Shown piece after piece: positions 1 through 12,100 of a DNA stretch of 64,000 nt. Each line of letters opens with the position of its first letter. Position 1 is the first letter of the stretch. Origin of the DNA: G963667675 sp964291545. GTDB taxonomy: Bacteria > Chloroflexota > Dehalococcoidia > Lucifugimonadales > UBA3495. The stretch lies in NCBI GenBank assembly GCA_964291545.2, contig OZ219860.1, positions 682,001-746,000 on the forward strand. Direction: 5' to 3'. The position numbers and the translations under genes are program-made. The notes below the pieces were generated by a model. The model made no database searches. It was not told the origin of the DNA and was given only the letters and a program-made list of their open reading frames with translations.

Positions 1-972
1 CTTTCAATACAGCGGGTTTCCTGGCGTACGCCCAGGGCTATGGACTATCGACGTGTGCAGGGCTTGTCCCTGAGCAATGCCCTTTGGAATTTGGTCGCCG
101 GGCTTGCTGCCGTCATGCCCATTGCCACTAGCCCAAGAGGGACTGTGTTCGTTCAGCAGACTGGATGTGCCTCTCGCAACGTAGGCATTATAACCGGCGT
201 CGTCCTCATAGCCGCAGCCTTCTTCCCCAAGTCATGGGGCCTGCTCATCGGTATCCCGGCGCCGGTCACTGCCATCTTTATTGTCGCCATGCTCGCACCC
301 CTTCTGGTCGAGGGCATGAAGATGATCGTTCAAGATGCTCCAGACTACCGTATGGGTCTCGTGATAGGGTCGGCGCTCTTGGTAGGTCTGGGGCTGCAGA
401 CCGGGCTTGTGCCCTTGGCCGTGGGCGACCTTTGGGAATCCCTCCTCCAACGAGCTCTAACCGCCGGAGGTATAACATTGGTCTTGCTATTGGTTGTCTC
501 GGAATTCAACCGCCGAAGGCGTCGCACCCTCCGCACCGAGTTGAGTGTGGATGCGCTGCCTCAAGTCAACAAGTTCCTGGACGAGGTGGCCCGTGGCCGC
601 GGTTGGGACTCGCGAATGACAAGTCGAATTCAAGCGGTGGCCGAGGAGACGCTGATCACCTTGTCTCAGGCGGCAGATGGTGACGGCGGACCTCCAGGCA
701 GGCTGATACTTAGCGTAGGAGGTGAAGGATCGGCGGCTGAGTTAGAGTTTGTGAGCGCGTCTGCCGACACGGCTAACCTGGAAGATTGCATTGCCCTTCT
801 GACAAATCCCGGGCCGCAAGAGGAAGGACCAAATCTTGGTGACGTCGAGTCGGCCGCTGGGCGAGATGCTTCACTGCGTTTGCTGCGCCACTACGCTGCC
901 TCAGTTACCCATCGGCAGTATCACGATATTGAGGTGATAGAGGTTCGGGTTGCGGCCCCCAGTCGGGACTGA
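1..972 (+). CDS. NCS2-type xanthine/uracil permease, C-terminal part, fused to an ATPase-like domain (5' end outside window)
   Basis: The frame is open from base 1, and the DYRRVQG motif just after the first ATG (position 40) lies inside the transporter domain of NCS2 nucleobase permeases, so the gene begins before the window. About 323 residues are visible. Roughly residues 20-165 carry hydrophobic segments and NCS2-like motifs (QTGCASRNVG, FPKSWGLLIGIPAPV). After an Arg-rich junction, the last 130 or so residues are soluble and resemble the HATPase_c/RsbW-like fold (AVAEETLI; SLRLLRHYAASVTHRQYHD). NCS2 members are proton- or sodium-driven importers of purines or pyrimidines; the substrate here cannot be read. 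The fused domain suggests a regulatory output, which is inference. The stop codon lies 2 bp from the stop of the convergent hydrolase gene, with no terminator hairpin visible. Confidence 0.75.
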   Translation, partial: LSIQRVSWRTPRAMDYRRVQGLSLSNALWNLVAGLAAVMPIATSPRGTVFVQQTGCASRNVGIITGVVLIAAAFFPKSWGLLIGIPAPVTAIFIVAMLAPLLVEGMKMIVQDAPDYRMGLVIGSALLVGLGLQTGLVPLAVGDLWESLLQRALTAGGITLVLLLVVSEFNRRRRRTLRTELSVDALPQVNKFLDEVARGRGWDSRMTSRIQAVAEETLITLSQAADGDGGPPGRLILSVGGEGSAAELEFVSASADTANLEDCIALLTNPGPQEEGPNLGDVESAAGRDASLRLLRHYAASVTHRQYHDIEVIEVRVAAPSRD

Positions 973-974
973 CC

Positions 975-1883
975 TCAGCGTATCCCAATCGATTCCAAGA
1001 ACTCAAGCGTTGCTGCCGCGCAACGCTCCGGCTGCTCCAGTTGCAGGAAATGTGTCGCGTCGGGCAGGAAATCGTAGTTGACGCTCATGATGTCGGACAT
1101 ATCCAAGCTGGGCAGATAAGAGAAGGGGACCGTCGGGTCGGCGCCTATCACTTTTACGGGACACTTGAGAGTCTCGAAGTCTACTGCAACGCCAAAGGCG
1201 CCGGCATAGTCCACGATCTGCGCTTCGTATTCCCTGGGGCACCTAAGCTCAAACCCTGCCTCTCCAGATTCCCGCAGCGTTGTCTTGGCCATGAGCTCAA
1301 ACGCTCCTGGTACGAACCGCTGGAACGGCGGCAGAAACGGGAGTACGTCCGAAAATCTCTCCCGGCTCCTGAACTTGTCCGTACGACTGCGGGCAAGTCC
1401 AGCGGTCCGTATGGCCGCCTGTTCGAACTCCTCGTAGCTCCGTCCAGGCTTGCATAAGGGTGGGTCGAAGAGCATAAGTCCTGAGAAACGCTCTCCCCGT
1501 ACAGGTGATAGCAGCGAGACCAGTGCGGACAAGGAGTGGAATACCCCCGCCTGGCCCTTCTCCCCGTATTCCAGGTCGATGGCGTCGAGAATAGCGTCGT
1601 GATCGGAAATCAACCTGGGCACGTTGTGGTCTTCCAGGGCGGTTACTTCGTTCCAGCCGTGATTCCTGAGGTCGTAGACGATCAGGTCGAATTCGTCCGC
1701 CAGTAACGACCAATACGGAAAGTAAAGGTCAATCGCCAGCCCGTTGCCGTGGCTGAGTATCAGCCGAGGTCCTGAAGGATTCCCGTGACGCCGCAGGAAT
1801 ACAGTCGTGTCTGAGTCCACCCGGACTTCATGGATCGAGATGGGCTCCGGCAGCTCCCAGACCTTTCGTGGTTCGTCATCCAA
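975..1883 (-). CDS. alpha/beta hydrolase, possible releasing thioesterase/lipase of the PKS locus
   Basis: This 302-residue protein has an alpha/beta-hydrolase layout: an oxyanion-type HGNG at residues 45-48, a nucleophile elbow at FHSLSA with Ser117 as likely nucleophile, and a C-terminal catalytic His in DATHF (about H278). The elbow lacks the two glycines of the usual GxSxG, a variation seen within the superfamily. It starts with ATG 3 bp after the phosphopantetheinyl transferase gene, so the two are probably cotranscribed. From that context it may hydrolyse acyl or polyketide thioesters made by the neighbouring synthase, but the sequence alone does not distinguish an esterase, lipase or thioesterase. 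No signal peptide is seen, so it is probably cytoplasmic. Confidence 0.75.
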   Translation of the reverse strand: MDDEPRKVWELPEPISIHEVRVDSDTTVFLRRHGNPSGPRLILSHGNGLAIDLYFPYWSLLADEFDLIVYDLRNHGWNEVTALEDHNVPRLISDHDAILDAIDLEYGEKGQAGVFHSLSALVSLLSPVRGERFSGLMLFDPPLCKPGRSYEEFEQAAIRTAGLARSRTDKFRSRERFSDVLPFLPPFQRFVPGAFELMAKTTLRESGEAGFELRCPREYEAQIVDYAGAFGVAVDFETLKCPVKVIGADPTVPFSYLPSLDMSDIMSVNYDFLPDATHFLQLEQPERCAAATLEFLESIGIR

Positions 1884-1886
1884 TTG

Positions 1887-2675
1887 TCAGGCCCTGCTTT
1901 GGAGGTTGACTTCACAGTTGCCGGAAGAGGAAGCTGTCGCGCCTAGTTCGTAGGCCAAAGCCGCGGCGAATTCCTCGTTGCCTATATCCTCCAAACCCCA
2001 GGTCACCGAAGCGTCATCGGGGAACTTGAACGTATGTCGTTCATATCCCCGTCCAGTGCCCGGTGGAACCTGGAATTGGGACACGTCGGTCGCAAAGCCT
2101 GTTCCTAGGGCCTTGATCAACGCCTCTTTGCTCGTCCAAATACGGTAGAATTGCCGGAGCTTTTCCGTTCGCTGCAGCGGCGCCAACAGCGCCTGTTCGT
2201 CTGGACCCATGACGGCTTCAATCAGCAATTCCAAATTCCGCTTGGCGACAATCTCTTCCAAGTCCACTCCCACCCGCACTCCATCGTCGCCAACCGCGAT
2301 TAGCCCGTTGTCGCCGCTGTGGCTCACGTTGAAGCTCACACTGGCGGGAACTCCCCTCAGCAGGGCGAATGGCTTGCCATGCACTGAAGAGCTAAACGAT
2401 AAGTCACCGTTCCGGCACTCGAGCCGTTTACAGAGGACATAGCGCAGCGCGGCCCTGCACAGAGAGAACCGCCGGCGGGGTCCCGCCGCCAAGAATTTTC
2501 TCCATTGGGACACTTCAGCCTGATCAAGTTGTTTCCAGGCTTGAGCTTCGAAAGTTGAGTTTGGCCTTAGGTCGACGTGCGTAACCGCCGCGCCTGCGGC
2601 GCGTGTGTACGGGTTCCACCAAGGGCCAGAAACGCCCCACGACATTCCAGCAGTGCCTTCTTCGGCCCAGGTCAC
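1887..2675 (-). CDS. 4'-phosphopantetheinyl transferase, Sfp type
   Basis: The 262-residue product matches the Sfp/AcpT family in length and motifs: FNVSHS (115-120), GVDLE (136-140, metal-binding acidic residues) and WTSKEA (180-185). The enzyme transfers phosphopantetheine from coenzyme A to a conserved serine of carrier proteins. It lies directly downstream of a free acyl carrier protein gene and near a large PKS with an internal carrier domain, so these are its likely substrates. The first 35-40 residues are not conserved-looking, and an internal Met11 could be the real start; the ATG at 2675 is kept because 44 bp then separate it from the ACP gene. Confidence 0.9.
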   Translation of the reverse strand: MTWAEEGTAGMSWGVSGPWWNPYTRAAGAAVTHVDLRPNSTFEAQAWKQLDQAEVSQWRKFLAAGPRRRFSLCRAALRYVLCKRLECRNGDLSFSSSVHGKPFALLRGVPASVSFNVSHSGDNGLIAVGDDGVRVGVDLEEIVAKRNLELLIEAVMGPDEQALLAPLQRTEKLRQFYRIWTSKEALIKALGTGFATDVSQFQVPPGTGRGYERHTFKFPDDASVTWGLEDIGNEEFAAALAYELGATASSSGNCEVNLQSRA

Positions 2676-2719
2676 GGCGCTGACTGCGGAAGGCTTTGCC
2701 CCCTATCGGGTCCCGGGTC

Positions 2720-2965
2720 CTATCCGGACCGGGAGTCTAGGAAGGTAACCAATTCCCCTATGGTGTTGTATTTGTTGCAGTCGTCGGGGCTGAACCTGAC
2801 ATTGAACTCGTCGGCCACGACCTTGGCGAAGGCCACGAAATCCACCGAGGAAACCCCGGAATCCCTTAGACTGGAGTTCAAGTCCAAGGGTCTTCCTGCC
2901 GGCCGCCCCTCGATCTCCAGGTTATCGTCCACTAGCTTTCTGATGCGTTCTTCGGTACTTGCCAC
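2720..2965 (-). CDS. free-standing acyl carrier protein
   Basis: This is an 81-residue, acidic, four-helix type carrier protein. The phosphopantetheine site is in DSGVSSVDFV: Ser40 aligns with the serine of the usual DSL motif, while the preceding Asp is replaced by Ser39. It starts with GTG behind an AAGGAG ribosome-binding site. A separate promoter (3018-3046) lies between it and the PKS stop codon, so it can be expressed independently of the PKS. It may accept a chain from, or supply a unit to, the terminal KS of the PKS, which has no carrier domain after it; that role is inferred from position. Confidence 0.88.
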   Translation of the reverse strand: MASTEERIRKLVDDNLEIEGRPAGRPLDLNSSLRDSGVSSVDFVAFAKVVADEFNVRFSPDDCNKYNTIGELVTFLDSRSG

Positions 2966-3017
2966 CTGAAATTCTCCTTCGTCTTATGAGACTGTCTCTA
3001 CTGGCAGAAACGCCACA

Positions 3018-3046
3018 ATTGTATCCATGGCTGAAGTAATGGTCAA
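3018..3046 (-). promoter_or_regulatory. sigma-70-type promoter upstream of the ACP gene
   Basis: On the minus strand there is TTGACC, a 17-bp spacer and TACAAT, five of six matches to each consensus box. Transcription would start near 3011, giving a leader of about 45 nt before the ACP GTG. It sits in the 150-bp gap after the PKS stop codon, implying an ACP-transferase-hydrolase transcript. Confidence 0.65.
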
Positions 3047-3115
3047 CCGCAGTCCCAAGACCCGCCAACGTCCTCAAGGGACGGTGGGGGCTCCCGTTGG
3101 ACCTTAACGCGGCGC

Positions 3116-6100
3116 CTATGCGTTGCCTCTGTGCCGTTGCTGCACCCAGAAGCTCCGCCGTTGGAACGGATAGCCCGGTATTGCAATGCGCCTCCTCTTC
3201 TCACCGGCAAATAGCCCCTGGAACGAAATAGCCGCCCCTGCTTCGTATGCCGCAGCTACCGTAGCGATAAATTGCTCCTCTTGGTTTCCAGACTCGTCTT
3301 CTGGCCGCAACAGGCAGTCCAGGGCCTTGGTGTCTTTGATCGACTCCATGCCTCGCATCAACTCTGGCCCGGTCTCAAGACCCAGCACGACCACGATGTC
3401 CGCACCGGCTTTTAGCGCAGAGAGCGCACTGCCGGGGACTGCGTCCTGCTTCTTGTCCAGCCCACGCCAGTAGTCGTCTGTTAGCTCAGTGCCGCGCTGC
3501 ACCGCGCCCCCTGTTACTGTGCTGAACAGCACAATCGATGGGTCCTTCACAGCAATCTTGGGCAAGCCTGCGTCTGGATTGCCGAGGGCCATTGCCAACC
3601 GTAGCCCGTCGTCCAGGCCAAGAACCTCTGCCGCTACAGCCGCTGAGACCTCGCCTATACCCGCCCCCAACACGCTGGCTGGTCTGACCCCCGCGCTTTG
3701 CCACAGCGCAGTGAGCGCCGCCTCTAACGCGTATATCGCCGGCAACGCCCATCGGGGGTCGTTCACGTCTCCCGGTGCTTCTGACCTGCCGAACATCACG
3801 TCCAGCAACGACTCTCCCCGTTCTTGCTGGATTATCCCTTCGCACCTGTCCAGCACCGCCCTGACAACCGGCTCCCTGCGGTACAGGTCTTGTCCCACGC
3901 CAGCCCACAGTTGCCCTTGTCCGGTATAGACGAAGGCCACCTTAGGGGACGAGGCCGGCTCGTTGTCGTCCGGGCTCCACTGCGAATTGGCCAGGCCCTC
4001 CAGTCTCGCCCTCAGTTCCGGAGCATCCCGGAATACCAGCCCGGCCCGGTGGGCGAAATGGCTGCGCCCCACGCCTGCCGTCCAAGCCGTATCCGCGAGA
4101 AGTTTCTCTCCCGCTGGGTTGGACGAAATCTCTCCAGCTTGCTCGTCCAGCCAGGCCACGTACTCCCCGGCCAGGTCTCGGAGAGCGTCCGGAGACTTCC
4201 CGGACAGGGGCAACACCCTGACGGCCCGCTCCGGTACGGTCTCACTAGACGTGGCGAGGCTGTCGAACGGACTGGGGAGGGAAACGCTGACCGAACTTGC
4301 TTGCCCCGCAGGCCATCCCGTCTGAGCCTTAGACTCACCATCGTCCTCCGGGGCGCCATACCCTTGCACTATGACGTGGGCGTTGGTCCCCGAAAGCCCG
4401 AAGGAGTTCACAGCGGCCAACGCCGGCCGGTCCGCAGCCATAGGCCATGCTGTTGCTTCAGAGGTTATCTGTATCGGCATCCGGTCCCAGTCGAAATTGG
4501 GGTTTGGCTCCTTGAAGTGAAGGTGTGGCGGGATCACCCCCTTATCCATAGCCAGCACAGCCTTCATCAGGCTGGCCATTCCCGCTGCCCACTCCGAGTG
4601 CCCTATGTTGGTCTTGACCGACCCCACCAGCAACGGCCGGTCCGATTCCCGGCCCCGCCCGTAAACTGAGGCCAGTGCGTTCAACTCTATCGAGTCGCCC
4701 AGTTCGGTTCCGGTGCCATGGGCCTCAACATAGTCAATCTCTTCGGGCTTCACCCCGGCCCGCGCCAGGGTCTCCTCGATTAACCGCTCCTGTGCCGGGC
4801 CTCTGGGCACCGGGAGGGCTGCGCTAGCCCCATTCTGGTTCACCGCCGAGCCCCGGATTACACCCCATATCCGGTTCCCGGCAGCCTCCGCCTCACCCAG
4901 CCGCTTCAACGCCATGACTCCGCACCCTTCGCTGCGGACGAAACCGTCGGCTGAGGCGTCGAAGGCGTTGCACCTGCCCGCCGCCGACAGCATCCCCAAT
5001 TCATGGTGGAATCGCACCATCGCTTGCGACAATATTGCGTTTACCCCGCCGGCCAGCGCCAGGTCTACTTCTCCTCGCTGCAGCGCCGCCGCGGCTTGGT
5101 GCACCGCAGCCAGTGACGAAGCGCAGGCCATGTCCACCGGCATTGCCGGACCTTCCAATCCCAGGACAAAGGCAAGTCTGCCAGCAGCCATGCTGCCCGT
5201 GGTGCCGAAGTAGAGCTCCTCTTGGCCCTTGGCCGCGATGATCTCGCGATATTGACTTCCGCCGATGCCTACGTACACCCCGGTAAGGCTTCCCCGTAGG
5301 GTGTCCGGGTCGATGCCCGCGTCCTCCAGCGCCTGCCACGTCGTCTCCAGCAGCATTCGCTGTTGCGGGTCCATCATCCTTGCCTCTATGGGAGAGATGC
5401 GGAAGAACCTGTTGTCAAACTTGTCGATGCCGTACACAAAGCCGCCGGTCCTATACAGCGGATCGGCTCCCGCCGGGTCTCCGGCGACTCCCTCCCAAGG
5501 GCCCTCGCCATCTCTGCCATCGGTAATTGCGTCTCTGCCCGATGCCAGTAGGTCCCAGAATGAGGCCAGGTCAGGCGCTCCTGGGAACCGGCACGCCATG
5601 CCTACGATCGCTATGTCATCATCCCCTGTTTGAGGGTCCCCGCGCACTTCCGCCGGCGTTGGTTCCTGGGTCGCCTGGGGAGTTGCTGGCGCCGTCGCTC
5701 CCGTTAGCTCCCCGGCCAGGTGCTTGGCGAGAGCAGCCGCATTGGGATAGTCGAACACAGCCGTGTTTGACACTACGTGCTCGCCGGCTAACGCGCGGTT
5801 CAGGCGGTTTCGCAGTTCCACCGACATCAGCGAGTCCATCCCCAGGTCGAAGAATCCAACGTTCGGCGGCGGCATCGTAGGCAGTCGCAACACCGCCTGG
5901 ACCTCACGCTGTACAAAGGACACGAGCACTTCCTCCGGACCTCCGGCAGGTGTGCCCCTCAATCGGGACAGGACATCTTCAGAGGAAGTGGTCTCCTCGA
6001 CGCTGTCGGTAGATGCCGTTGATAGCAATTCCTCGACCAGGACCGGTCGCTCAACGACGGCTTCCCCAAAAACCGTCCAGTCCATGGACATCACCGCAGA

Positions 6101-9100
6101 CGTCGTGACGTCCTGGCGCACCAGCTTGTCAAGCGCCTTGATGCCCTGCTGGGGTGTAAACCAGCGCCCGCCCAGCGCCGCCCGGCGTCGCTCTATCCGC
6201 TCCTTCTGTTCCGCCGCTTCACCGATCTCCGACCACGCGCCCCAGGCAATGGCCTGTCCAGGAAGACCCAGCGCTCGCCGGTGGCCGGCAAGCTGGTCCA
6301 AAAAGGCGTTGGCTGCAGCGTGGTTTGCCTGGCCGGGGTTGCCCATGACGCCCACTCTGCTCGAGAAAAGGATGAACATGTCCAGGTCGCGGCTCATGGT
6401 CGCCCGGTGCAGGTGCCAGGCTCCAATAACCTTGGGCCAGAGCACCCGCTGGAAACTCTCCCATGTCTGGTTGTTCAGCGCCCCGTCGGACAGCACTCCC
6501 ACGCTGTGAATCACCCCGCCCAGGGGTGGTAGCTGCGCGTCTATCCGTTGCAGCATGGCGTCGATGGCCAGGGTATCCGTCATGTCGGCCAACTCGACCT
6601 CGACCTGCACTCCGCTCCCGCGCAGGCTTTCTATGACTTCCAGCGCCTCAGGGTCAGGGTCTCGGCGACCGTTGAGAACGATGGTCCCGGCGCCCCGGTC
6701 CGCCAGCCACTGGGCCACCGCGCATCCAATGCCACCCAGTCCGCCGGTGACCAAATACGTTCGGTCCTGCCGCAACTGCCCTTTAGTGAGAGGCTGAGGC
6801 GTCAACACTATCTTCCCAACGTGGCGGGCTGACCGCATGAAGTCCAAGGCGGCGCCCGCTTCGGCCAACGGCCACCTGCTGTGGATGACCGGCTGCAATT
6901 CGCCGGAGGAGAACTTCGCCATTACCTCTCGCAGCACCACTCCAACCGTCTCCGGTTCGGTCTTCTTCATCACGTCCAGTTCGAGGATGGCGTAGGCAAC
7001 GTCTGGACGCACCGCGGCCATCTCAGCCTCGCTCAAGATGTCCCTTCTGGCCATCTCGACGAATCGGCCGCCGCGGGCGAGACACGACAAGCTGGCGTCT
7101 ATAAAGCCCTCGCTGGTCAGGCTGTTCAACACCACGTGCACGCCTTCGCCGTTTGTGGCTTCCAGGATTTCGTCGCCAAACCTGGTCTGGCGGCTGTCGT
7201 ATATGTGTTTGACTCCCAGCGACCGTAGAAGCGCCTGCTTGGGGGCGCTTGCGGTGGCGTGCACCTCAGCGCTGGCGGCCTGGGCCAATTGAATCGCCGC
7301 CAACCCGACTCCCCCTGCTCCTGCATGAATCAGCACTCGCTCTCCCGGCTCCAGCCTCGAGAACTTGAACGAGAGCGCGGCAGAAACGAATGCGCTGGGA
7401 ATCGTCGCCAGAGCCGATACCGACATGCCCTCCGGCGCAGGCGCCACCAACTCCTCCCGCGTGACCATCTGCGGTCCGAAAGCTCCAAAACCCAGCCCGA
7501 CCACCCTGTCGCCCACGGAAATGGTGGACACGTCGGCCCCTACGTCAACGACGTAACCGCACATCTCCCTTCCCAGGTCGCCCTCTTCGATGAAGCCCAG
7601 GGAACGGAACACGTCCCAGAAATTCAGCCCCGCGGCGTCCACCGCCACGCGGACTTCCTTGGGCTCCAGTGACCGCGCCGGAAGCGGCTTTACCTCGGGC
7701 TTGTCGAACACGCCGGCCCGGTTCGGCGCCAGCACCCACGACGGGTCTTCCGGCAGTTCCAACCGTCCCTTCCCGGCATCCTGCCGCACCAGTCGCGCCG
7801 CCTGCCGCCGTCCTGCGCGGTACACAATGTGATTCTCCGAGTCTGGATACAACAGTTCATTTACAAGCTCCGCCAGTTGCCCGGTCCGGCCTGGGTCCAA
7901 ATCGATCATTCGCGGCTTCAAGTCGGCCGCTTCCAGGGCTATGACCTTGCCCATGCCCCATAGTACCGCTCCGGCGAGATCCCCGGCGCGTTCCCGCTCC
8001 AGTACCTGTGCGCCCCTGGTGATAAACCACATGCCTTTGTCTGGAATCACGTCGGAATCCAACATGCCCTGCGTCAGCGCCAGCGCGCTCGCTCCCAAGC
8101 GATTTACGTCATCCACTATCTCAGTTGTGCTGGAGTCCAGGCCGCGGCCGTGTAACCCTTGGAGATGCACAACGCCGCTGACCGGTACGCCCTCGGGTAG
8201 TTCCTCCATCAGCGAACGCCATCCGTCGCGGCTCCCAATGTCCATAGTCGCGTAAGTCACACCATTGCCGCCTGGCGATAAACCGTCGGACCCTGCTGGT
8301 TCCTTGCCCGCAACGACAACAGTCTGGTTGCGCCTCGCCAACTCCCCTGCAAGCTGGGCCGCGAGTCCTCCCTCATCGTCTGTCAGCACCCACAGTCCGG
8401 GAGACTCGTCAACCTGCGCCGGACCCTGCGCAACGATGACCCCCTTGTCCAACATCTCGTGGGTGAATGTTTCATCCACCCCCAGGACCTCGACGCTCTG
8501 GAAGCCTGCATCGCCCAGGGCTTGCCTCCAGATCGCCGGGCTGGCCAGGGCATGGTGTGGCCTGTACGAGTCGGCAAATCTCCACCAGCCGTCCAGTTGG
8601 CCGAATGTCAGGTCCATCCAACCCAGACCTCGGAGGTTCTCCAGTGCTATCAAATGGCCTGAGGGCGCCAGCAATGCGCTGCAGTTGGCCAGGGTTTCCT
8701 GCAGGAACCGCGTAGCGTGCAATACGTTGGACGCTATCAACAGGTCATAACCGTGAGCGTCGAACCCCTGGGCTACCGGGTCCTTTTCGATGTCCAATGT
8801 TAGGTATTCGATGGAGCCTCCGAGGTCGCCGAACCTCGCCTCCGCTTCCGCAAAAAAGCCCGCCGAGATATCCGTATAGGTGTACTCGAACCGCCCCTCG
8901 GGAAGTTCAGCCAGCACCGACGCGGTCGCCGACCCGGTGCCCGCCCCCACCTCGATAACCCTCAGCCGCCGTCCTTCCGGCAGTTCGTCGACCAGGGCCT
9001 GAATCGCGTCCGCCAGCATCCGGTTTGCCGCGCGCGCCACCGGCGCCTTCAGGTATAGGTCGGCAGCCGTAGGTTCCCCGCTGCTGAACAGCAACGTCAA

Positions 9101-12100
9101 CGGGTCTGCTTGCCCGCGCAGTACGTCCTTCAGAGCAATCCCAGAGCGTCGGAATAGCCCAATCTCCGTCAAGCCGTCCGGATACTCGCCCGTCATACGT
9201 TCGGCATACTCTTCCAAGTCCCTTGGCAGGACCTCCGGTAACGGGTCTCCTTGCCCGACAACGACAGCAAAGCCGTCGCCCTTCTCCTCCAGCACTCCCG
9301 ATTTGGCGCCCATTTCCAGCATCCGGCGGAACAACCGTTTGTGTTCCGGCAGAACGCTGAGTAGCTCACGCAGTTCTTCCGGCTCCACCAGTTCGCCTTT
9401 CACCCGCTCCCAGCCCAGTTCCTCCAACGTCGCCAGGGCCCGGGCCCACGACCAGCGTTCCAAATCGGCCAACAGTGCGTTCCTGCCCAGTGGGTCCACA
9501 TCGGCGTCCGTCAAATAGCCTGGGAACAACTGCGCGCTGGCCGCCACCGAGGCTGGACTGGGAAAGAAGTCCGCCGGAAGTATGCCGGCATGTAAGGGAC
9601 GGTCCCGACAGATGACCTCGTACAGGAGGTCGTCCACACCTTCAACGGAGGCCAGCAACGCCGCCTCAGTGGCCCGTTTTACCGTATACCCGCTAATCTC
9701 ACCCACCAGAGTCCCGCTTTGGTCGTAGAGTCTCAGTTCCGCGCTAAGGACTTCCGGCTGGTCGGCAGAATCAATCTCCGGCACTTCAGCAGACTCGCTC
9801 ATGGTCACATGACATAACAAGCCGTCCGGCAGTCCCTTGGAAAGCCACATGCGCTCCCAACCAAAGGGCAGGTAGGTTGCCTCTTCAGGTCCTCCGGCCA
9901 TGTTGCGGGCAACCCCGACGACTTGAAAGCAGCCGTCCAGCAATAGCGGATGCACGTCCAGGTCGTTTCTGCCCAAATCTTCCGGCAGCCGGACTTCACC
10001 CAACGCTTCTCCGGGACCTGACCAGACCTGCCCCAGGGTTCGGAAACGCGGGCCAAGGTCGATTCCTGTGGAAGCCTTCGCCCGGTAGTATGCTGTAACG
10101 TCCGATGCTGACAGTCTGGTCTTGATCGCTTCTACATCAACTCGCTCGCTCGGAGCGGCCGCCGGTCTCCCCGCCGGAACGCGTCCTTCCACGTGCATTA
10201 CCCATTCGTCGTCCGGACTCTTGCTATATACCTGCACCTGCCGAGTCGACGTTTGCTCGTCATCGTCCAAAACGACTTGCATTTTGCGGGCGTCCTGGTC
10301 CGTCTCGTCCTGAGATACTTGTTCCGGAAATACCATCGGGTTGTGTAGTTGCATATCCTCCAGCGCCGCAACGTTGCCGCCCTCGACAAAGCAGGTCGAC
10401 GCTGCCATGGCGCCGTAGAGGGCACCCGGCGCGATCACCCGTCCAAACACTTTGTGGTCGGCCAGCCAGGAAGGGTCCGATGGAGACACCTGCGTCTCGA
10501 AAGTTATGTCTCCGCGAGCGGACTCGTGCTGAACGCCGAGCAACGGGTGGCCGGAAGCAGCGCGGCGTTGCCTGGACTGCTGCAGCCAGTGCTGTTCTCG
10601 CTGGAACGGATAGCCCGGCAGGGAGATTCTCCGCCGTTCCTCCCCGGCGAAGAGTCCCTCGAAAGCAATGTCCACACCGGCCTGGTATGCGTCAGCTACT
10701 GCCTCGATGAACCCTGTCTCGCCGTCCGCAGCCGAACCGTCCCTGGGTGGGCGCCGCAGGCTGGCAAGTGTCGCCGGCGCCCCGGTAGCGCTTCCATCTG
10801 GCGCTGCATTTGGCCAGGCCAACGCGGCCATGGGGCCCAGCACCGAGTGGGGACCAACTTCTACTATCAGGTCCACCCCCATTTCCGCCAGGGTCTTGGC
10901 GCCCTCCGCAAACGCCACGGGTTCCCGGGCGTGGCGTCGCCAGTAAGCCGCGTCCAAGGCCATGTCCGGCCCAACCGCCTCTCCGGTCAGATTGCTGACC
11001 ACCGTGATGCTTGGCGACCCAACGATAACGCCTTCAAGCGCACTCTCCAGTTCGTCCAGTGCCGGCTCCACCAACCCACTGTGGAACGCCCGTGTGGTGT
11101 TCAACCGGTTAGCCCTGACTCCTGCAGCTTCGAAGCGTCTCAAGACCGTCTCTAAGTCCTCGACTGGGCCGCTGACGACTATGTGGGCCCCATTGTCCGC
11201 GGCTATGCTCAGCCCAACGCCGTCGGACTCGCTGTTCAACGCTTCTACTTCCGACTCAACTCGCTCTCTCGGGGCGAAAATAGCCCCCATGGCCCCTTCT
11301 TTGGTGCCCGACAGCAAAGCGCCGCGCGCAGCCGCAAACCGCATCCCATCTTCCAGGCTGAATACCCCGGCCGCTTGCGCCGCTGCGATCTCCCCTACGC
11401 TGTGTCCCAGCACCGCGCTGGGCTGAACGCCGGCGCCGGCCCAGAGCGCCGTCAGCGCGCATTGAAGGGCGTACAATGCTGGCTGCTCCCACGCGGTGTC
11501 TCCCAGGTCTCCCTTGGCCCCCTCTCGCCCGAACATGACGTCCAGCAGCGATGTCCCTCGCTCTTCTTTAAAAACCGCCTCGCACCGGTCCAGGACTGCC
11601 CGTGCTACCGGCTCGGTCTCGTAAAGCGACCGGCCCATGCCGGCCCACTGGCTTCCCTGGCCCGTGTAGGCAAAAGCAATCTTGGTGGCCCGTTGCTGCT
11701 TGGCCTCGTCTCCGGACCCGGCTAACTCGCTAAGGCGATCACGCAGTGATTCAACGTCGTGAAAGACGGCCCCATCTCGCCAGTCGAAATGACTACGGCC
11801 AACGCTCGCTGTCCATGCCATGTCTGACAGCGTCGGCCCGGTTGCAGTGGCGGCAATCGAGAATTCTGACCCCTGCTTGTCAAGCCACGTCAGATAGCTA
11901 GTTGCCAAGTCCCGGACCGCGCCTGCAGACTTGCCGGATAGTGGCAGGAAGCGATTGATGCGCTGTCCGGTCCTTGCCTTTTGCGGCCCGAGTATTGCTG
12001 GGGTATCCAAAACCGGGTGGGCGGAGCCCACTGGACTATCCTGGTCGCCGTCGTCGTTGCTTCCCCGGTACTCTTCCACCACCAGGTGAGCGTTCGTGCC

